Assembly (NCBI RefSeq): GCF_900113925.1
Contig: NZ_FORD01000024.1
Span: 1-43,683, forward strand
DNA length: 43,683 nt
Direction: 5' to 3'
Source: Nitrosomonas sp. Nm34
GTDB lineage: Bacteria; Pseudomonadota; Gammaproteobacteria; Burkholderiales; Nitrosomonadaceae
The stretch's first letter is position 1. The number at the start of each line of letters is the position of its first letter. Positions 40,288 through 43,683 of this stretch are shown one piece after another. Below the pieces are notes generated by a model that was given only the letters and a program-made list of their open reading frames with translations, was not told where the DNA came from and did not search any database. Made by a program: the position numbers and the translations under genes.

Positions 40288-40887
40288 ATGATGACGTTGT
40301 ATTCTACTGCAACATGTCCTTTTAGCCACCGATGTCGCATTGTGTTGCATGAAAAGGACATGGATTTTCAGATCATTGATGTTGACCCTCACAATAAACC
40401 AGAAGATCTGGCTGTGATAAGTCCATATGGTCGCGTTCCAATCCTGATTGAACGTGATCTTGTGCTCTATGAATCTAATATTATCAATGAATATGTTGAT
40501 GATCGGTTTCCTCATCCACAATTAATGCCAGCAGAACCAGTAATGCGTGCTCGGGCAAGATTGTTATTACATCGATTTGAACAAGAATTATTCTGTCATA
40601 TTGAAGCTGTCGAGCAAAATGATCAAAAGATAGCTGACAAAATGCGAGTAGCCATTGCTGAGAGTCTGACAATGATTGCACCAATCTTTGATAAGCAAAA
40701 ATATATGTTGGGTGATGAATATTCTATGCTAGATGTCGCTATAGCGCCCTTACTATGGAGATTGGACTATTATGGAATCAGTCTGCCAAAACAGGCTACG
40801 CCATTATTAAAATATTCTGAGCGATTATTTAGTAGACCATTATTTATTGATGCTTTGACTCCTTCAGAGAAATTAATGCGTAAATGA
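40288..40887 (+). CDS. sspA: Stringent starvation protein A, 199 aa
   Basis: Glutathione S-transferase-fold protein that binds RNA polymerase and alters sigma-70 transcription under starvation. The thioredoxin-like N-terminal domain starts MTLYSTATCPFSHRCRIVLH and contains the cis-Pro region YGRVPILIERDLVLYESNII. The helical C-terminal domain follows, with YSMLDVAIAPLLWRLDYYGI. The length is typical. The order petABC-sspA-sspB is common in Betaproteobacteria. It overlaps sspB by four bases (ATGA), so the two are translated together. Confidence 0.95.
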   Translation: MMTLYSTATCPFSHRCRIVLHEKDMDFQIIDVDPHNKPEDLAVISPYGRVPILIERDLVLYESNIINEYVDDRFPHPQLMPAEPVMRARARLLLHRFEQELFCHIEAVEQNDQKIADKMRVAIAESLTMIAPIFDKQKYMLGDEYSMLDVAIAPLLWRLDYYGISLPKQATPLLKYSERLFSRPLFIDALTPSEKLMRK

Positions 40888-41315
40888 AATATCCTACGAC
40901 CAAGCCATATTTAATACGGGCTATTTATGAGTGGTGTGTCGATAATAACTTGACCGCTTATATTTCTGTTGAAATTGATCAAAACACATCTGTCCCTGAG
41001 GCATATGTAAAAGATGGTGAAATTACTCTGAATATTGACCCTATAGCTGCACGTGACTTATTAATTGACAATGATTCTGTTCAGTTTACTGCACGTTTTA
41101 GTGGTGTATCAAGGAAGATATTTATCCCAACTAGTGCAGTAAAAGCGATATTTGCGAAAGAAATTAATCGTGGCTTATTCTTTACGCCTGATACTGAACA
41201 AAAAATGCTTCATACTTGTGAGAAGGAAGATACAAAACAATTGGAATCTTTGCCGGATAATTATCCGGCTCCTCACAATGAACGTGAACGAGCTCACTTA
41301 AAGATTGTTAGGTAA
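40884..41315 (+). CDS. sspB: ClpXP adaptor SspB, 143 aa
   Basis: Adaptor that delivers ssrA-tagged peptides to ClpXP. The folded substrate-binding domain covers about residues 1-105, beginning TTKPYLIRAIYEWCVDNNLT, with NIDPIAARDLLIDNDSVQFT and ARFSGVSRKIFIPTSAVKAI. A flexible acidic tail ends in a short conserved basic segment, RERAHLKIVR, which corresponds to the ClpX-binding peptide at the C-terminus. It is translationally coupled to sspA. Confidence 0.95.
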   Translation: MKYPTTKPYLIRAIYEWCVDNNLTAYISVEIDQNTSVPEAYVKDGEITLNIDPIAARDLLIDNDSVQFTARFSGVSRKIFIPTSAVKAIFAKEINRGLFFTPDTEQKMLHTCEKEDTKQLESLPDNYPAPHNERERAHLKIVR

Positions 41316-41386
41316 AAAATAGGTTAACTTGCTAAAACTTAAAGTTTATAATTTAAAATTTTTTATTACTAATTATCTATTTTCGT

Positions 41387-41462
41387 GCCGGCATAGCTCA
41401 GATGGTAGAGCAGCTGATTTGTAATCAGAAGGTCCCGAGTTCGATTCTTGGTGTCGGCACCA
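41387..41462 (+). tRNA. tRNA-Thr (anticodon TGT)
   Basis: A 76-base cloverleaf with acceptor arms GCCGGCA and TGTCGGC (one G-U pair), discriminator A and encoded CCA. The D arm starts GCTCAGATGGTAGAGC. The anticodon loop reads TTTGTAA, giving TGT for Thr. The T arm contains GTTCGATTC. A terminator follows closely. Confidence 0.97.
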
Positions 41463-41786
41463 ATAAAATTAAGGGTTTAGCAGAAATGTTAAACCCTTTT
41501 GTTTTTGCGGCTACACCGGGGTTACGCACCCCCAAAAGAAAAATGATTTTATTGGAAAAATTATTATGGAAAACATCACAGCCATGCACCAATAAATCAC
41601 TAAGAAATCTATCGCTCACGCCTACGTAAAGCGCTGTTATATACTGGAATGGTATGAAGCGCTCGTTTATGTTGGAAATAACAATATCGTTTCCGAGAGT
41701 ATAATAAATTCATTGTTACTGTTAGTTTCTAGGAGAAGCGATTTGCTTCATTAAATTCAATAAAAGGTAAAAGGAAGGAGTCAAAA
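41463..41786. other. Region between the tRNA and the small secreted protein gene
   Basis: The 324 bases contain the tRNA terminator and a second copy of GCACCAATAAA (41586-41596), the same 11 bases that end the tRNA (41457-41467). A 29-codon frame at 41544-41629 has no recognised family. Nothing else is supported. Confidence 0.45.
41471..41506 (+). terminator. Terminator after tRNA-Thr
   Basis: Arms AAGGGTTTA (41471-41479) and TAAACCCTT (41490-41498) are followed by TTGTTTTT. It lies eight bases past the tRNA end. Confidence 0.8.
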
Positions 41787-42038
41787 ATGAATAAATTTAT
41801 TATTTCTGCTTTCATTTCTGCATTGATATTGGGTTCTACCTCTGTCTTTGCTAGTGGAAATGTGGAATCTGCATTAACGCCTATTAGAGCGCAGGATCTA
41901 TTGAACATCATGTCTTGCAAAGATAAAAAAGCAGAAGACCAAATTAAAGACCGTATAGATGGAACGAAAGTTTCATGCGGTGAGGTAACGAAAAAAACTG
42001 AAAGTGCGGTAAATGCTAATGCTAAGTTAGCTAAATAG
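41787..42038 (+). CDS. Small secreted protein of unknown function, 83 aa
   Basis: I do not recognise a family. A signal peptide is clear: MNKFIISAFISALILGSTSVFA, cut after A22. The mature protein of about 61 residues is charged and helical in appearance, with two cysteines (C44 and C64) spaced 20 apart that could form one disulfide. It resembles in size and style the HdeA/YmdD-like acid-stress or small periplasmic proteins, but no homology can be claimed. A very good ribosome site, AAGGAAGGAG (41770-41779), makes it likely to be real. It stands alone. Confidence 0.7.
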   Translation: MNKFIISAFISALILGSTSVFASGNVESALTPIRAQDLLNIMSCKDKKAEDQIKDRIDGTKVSCGEVTKKTESAVNANAKLAK

Positions 42039-42222
42039 GCAGTGCGCTACTAATTAAATACATCTAAGTGTAATTAATAGATTTCTGCTGTAAATGTCAT
42101 TTGTATGGCTGTTTCTGTTTTATGGCGAGCAGTAAAGACTGTAGTTACGCTATACTGAAGGATGTTATAGAGAAAAGATTATAAGCTATTCTTTTTAATT
42201 GAATCGCTAAGGCTTATCTCAA

Positions 42223-42274
42223 ATGGAAGGGTATGAATCTTTCTTATTGAAGAAGTGACTCATATTCCTTCCAT
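42223..42274 (+). repeat. Long stem-loop downstream of the small secreted protein gene
   Basis: ATGGAAGG (42223-42230) pairs with CCTTCCAT (42267-42274), and TATGA with TCATA just inside. It is followed by GTTTCTATTT. It could be a distant terminator, 185 bases after the stop codon, or a small structured RNA. Confidence 0.4.
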
Positions 42275-42501
42275 GTTTCTATTTATTCGTTGTAAATTTG
42301 ATTGCTATTTCAATAGATATTCAATAGTAATTAGCCGTGCCACTGTAAAATCAATTTTAAGACAGCAATTTAAATTTCCTAAAGCTAAGCTTTTCTTACC
42401 TGAGCTGAGAACGAGATGAGCAACTCTAACTTTATTAGCAGATGGGATGATATGTGGGTTATTACATTTCAGTCATTGCTTACTTCAGAACTCTTAGGTA
42501 T

Positions 42502-42570
42502 TTCTGAAAATTCAGAGTTTTTAAAAATACGAGGTGAGAACAAAAAGGCTGATGCAGTATATGAGATTGG
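42502..42570 (+). mobile_element. Decayed relative of the 141-bp element
   Basis: The stretch with AAAATTCAGAGTTTTT, GAGAACAAAAAGGCTGA and TGCAGTATATGA aligns in order with the left half of the element at 13510 (AAAATTCAGAGTTCTA, AAGAACAAAAAATGTTGA, CGCAGCCTATCA). The inverted ends are lost. It shows that the family is dispersed and old. Confidence 0.5.
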
Positions 42571-42817
42571 TATGTAAGAAAGCCTTTCTTATTCTGGGGA
42601 AAATATTGTCGTAGTAAACCATTGCTGTTTCCATTCAATTCTCGCTTCCATGAAGGGTAAGAAGTGCAAGGTAAATGGCTGCTTCCAGTTCTGGGGTGAT
42701 TGTTTCAAATTATGCAGATTTCTTGTCACTACCAAATATTATTATGGTGTGCTCTTTGTGCTGCTGGGGAAGCAGTAGATGGTTGATCCTTTCTGTTGCT
42801 TCTTCGGCATGTTCGGC

Positions 42818-43221
42818 TGATAGTCGGGCTGGTGCCTGTTCAGGTCGCATATCCTGCCGAATCATTCTGTCTACTTTATTCCATTTCCAAATCAAACATG
42901 ACGCGAAGGCGAATCGCAGATAGTATAAATAATACGGCAAAAGAAGCCGACAAAGTAAGTTTTGATTTAGAAATAGAATTATTCCGATCTTCTCGGCCAA
43001 ATCGCTTCCGCTTTGGCTTTCTGCCTCACTCGTTTATATCGTAATTCCTGCACCTGCTTCGGATGCCAGCCGCATTGCCATCCATTAAGCCTGAGTTTGC
43101 GTGAGATCGCAGACTTACTCCTGCCAACTTCATTCGCTATCTTTCTTTGCTTAAAGCCTGCTTTTCGTAACCCGTAAAACTGATAGCGTTGCTCTCGGGT
43201 GAATTGCTGACAATCCTTCAT
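42818..43221 (-). pseudogene. IS30-family transposase remnant, interrupted by an inserted element
   Basis: The N-terminal part (43221 to about 42984) reads MKDCQQFTREQRYQFYGLRK, then KAGFKQRKIANEVGRSKSAI and SRKLRLNGW. This is the helix-turn-helix start of IS30 transposases. The frame ends with a stop at the boundary of copy D. On the far side of copy D, in another frame, the sequence resumes with VDRMIRQDMRPEQAPARL (about 42874-42818), matching the IS30 region that contains the xxPEQ motif. After that the similarity is lost and the DDE catalytic domain is absent. The gene is therefore dead: split by the element and then truncated. Confidence 0.75.
42873..42983 (-). mobile_element. 110-bp inverted-repeat element, copy D (inside the IS30 remnant)
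   Basis: The left end TTATTCCATTTCCAAATC and right end GATTTAGAAATAGAATTA are inverted repeats. The interior (CATGACGCGAAGGCGAATC, GAAGCCGACAAAGT) is the reverse complement of the copy A/C interior. It interrupts the transposase remnant exactly, so its boundaries are independently supported. Confidence 0.85.
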
Positions 43222-43683
43222 CTATGCTTCTTTATTTGGTCGTCGTTCAATAAGCTCGGATGCTATCGCAGCTTACTGCTTTTAACCTTATAAAGCTGCA
43301 CTTCAAGCTTGAATCCGATATCTTATTCTAATGCCATCCGTTAGAAAATCTTACTATTGGAAAATTTGAGTTTATTGTTTATTAAGACTTGGACATGTTT
43401 AATTGATCCCAAGTTTTCCATTAGGATTCTAATTATCTGATTCTTAATATTATTATTATAAAGAGCTATTAAAACGAGGTATTGATTTTCTCCCTATTTG
43501 AAGTTCTAATAGAAAATCTGGGTTGATACTAAGTATTAAAACCCAGTGCGAGAATGTAATTCTTAGATTCATTTTTAATTCACTGAAGCTATTGAAGTAG
43601 TAATAAAAATTAATTTTTTCTGAAATACCCTGCTATAAATATGGAAAAACTACTTGACTAAAACGATGAAGGTGACTAGCCTG

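Larger units (their letters stand above)
42039..43683. other. Degenerate region at the right end
   Basis: This 1.6 kb contains a stem-loop (42223-42274), a decayed copy of the 141-bp element (about 42502-42570), copy D of the 110-bp element (42873-42983) and an IS30-type transposase fragment on the minus strand. From 43222 to the end I see only AT-rich sequence, with no gene, tRNA or clear repeat. Confidence 0.5.

Noticed and set aside
41402..41629. 75-codon frame starting within the tRNA
   Set aside because: It overlaps tRNA-Thr and its terminator, so it is a shadow frame.

Overview
The window is chromosomal DNA of a betaproteobacterium, most likely an AT-rich member of the Nitrosomonadaceae (Nitrosomonas type). 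This is inferred from gene content and order: glnE-yhdP-nitrilase-tldD, ilvB-ilvH-ilvC-psd-pssA-leuA, proS/lytic transglycosylase, rppH, a dihaem cytochrome c peroxidase, ilvA, hfq-hflX-hflK-hflC-yjeT-hisZ-purA, secA, and petABC-sspA-sspB. No species can be fixed without a database search.

Layout. Bases 1-822 hold mobile debris: a probable 5' end of a group II intron on the minus strand, REP-like palindromes, and a plus-strand group II intron remnant without an ORF, whose 3' RNA domains are duplicated in tandem. Then come a type IV pilin and glnE (both minus), followed by yhdP, a nitrilase-family amidase and tldD (plus). Bases 11.3-18.7 kb carry branched-chain amino acid synthesis (ilvBH, ilvC, leuA) interleaved with phosphatidylethanolamine synthesis (psd, pssA) and ending in a TlpA-like thioredoxin. 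A minus-strand pair, proS and a lytic transglycosylase, overlaps by 13 bases. rppH, a dihaem peroxidase and ilvA follow. The hfq operon (25.3-31.7 kb) is tightly packed, with overlapping starts. A small Cys-rich secreted protein and two long gene-poor stretches flank secA. The cytochrome bc1 operon petABC runs into sspA and sspB, then a tRNA-Thr and a small secreted protein. The last 1.6 kb is degenerate and holds a broken IS30-type transposase.

How the genes work together. Most are housekeeping genes: nitrogen regulation (glnE), Ile/Val/Leu synthesis (ilvB, ilvH, ilvC, ilvA, leuA), phospholipids (psd, pssA, yhdP), RNA control (hfq, rppH, hflX), membrane protein quality control (hflK, hflC, tldD), protein export (secA), respiration (petABC, cytochrome c peroxidase) and stress or proteolysis adaptors (sspA, sspB).

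The most notable signals are non-coding. One is a family of about 110-bp terminal-inverted-repeat elements present four times, one copy sitting inside the IS30 remnant. Another is an unrelated 141-bp element with perfect 19-bp inverted ends inserted between ilvH and ilvC, with a decayed relative near 42.5 kb. Others are candidate regulatory leaders: a Leu-rich 34-codon ORF before leuA, a 19-codon ORF overlapping the rppH start, and a terminator hairpin directly before the peroxidase gene. I did not find a clear new multi-gene defence or metabolic system, a CRISPR array or a prophage.
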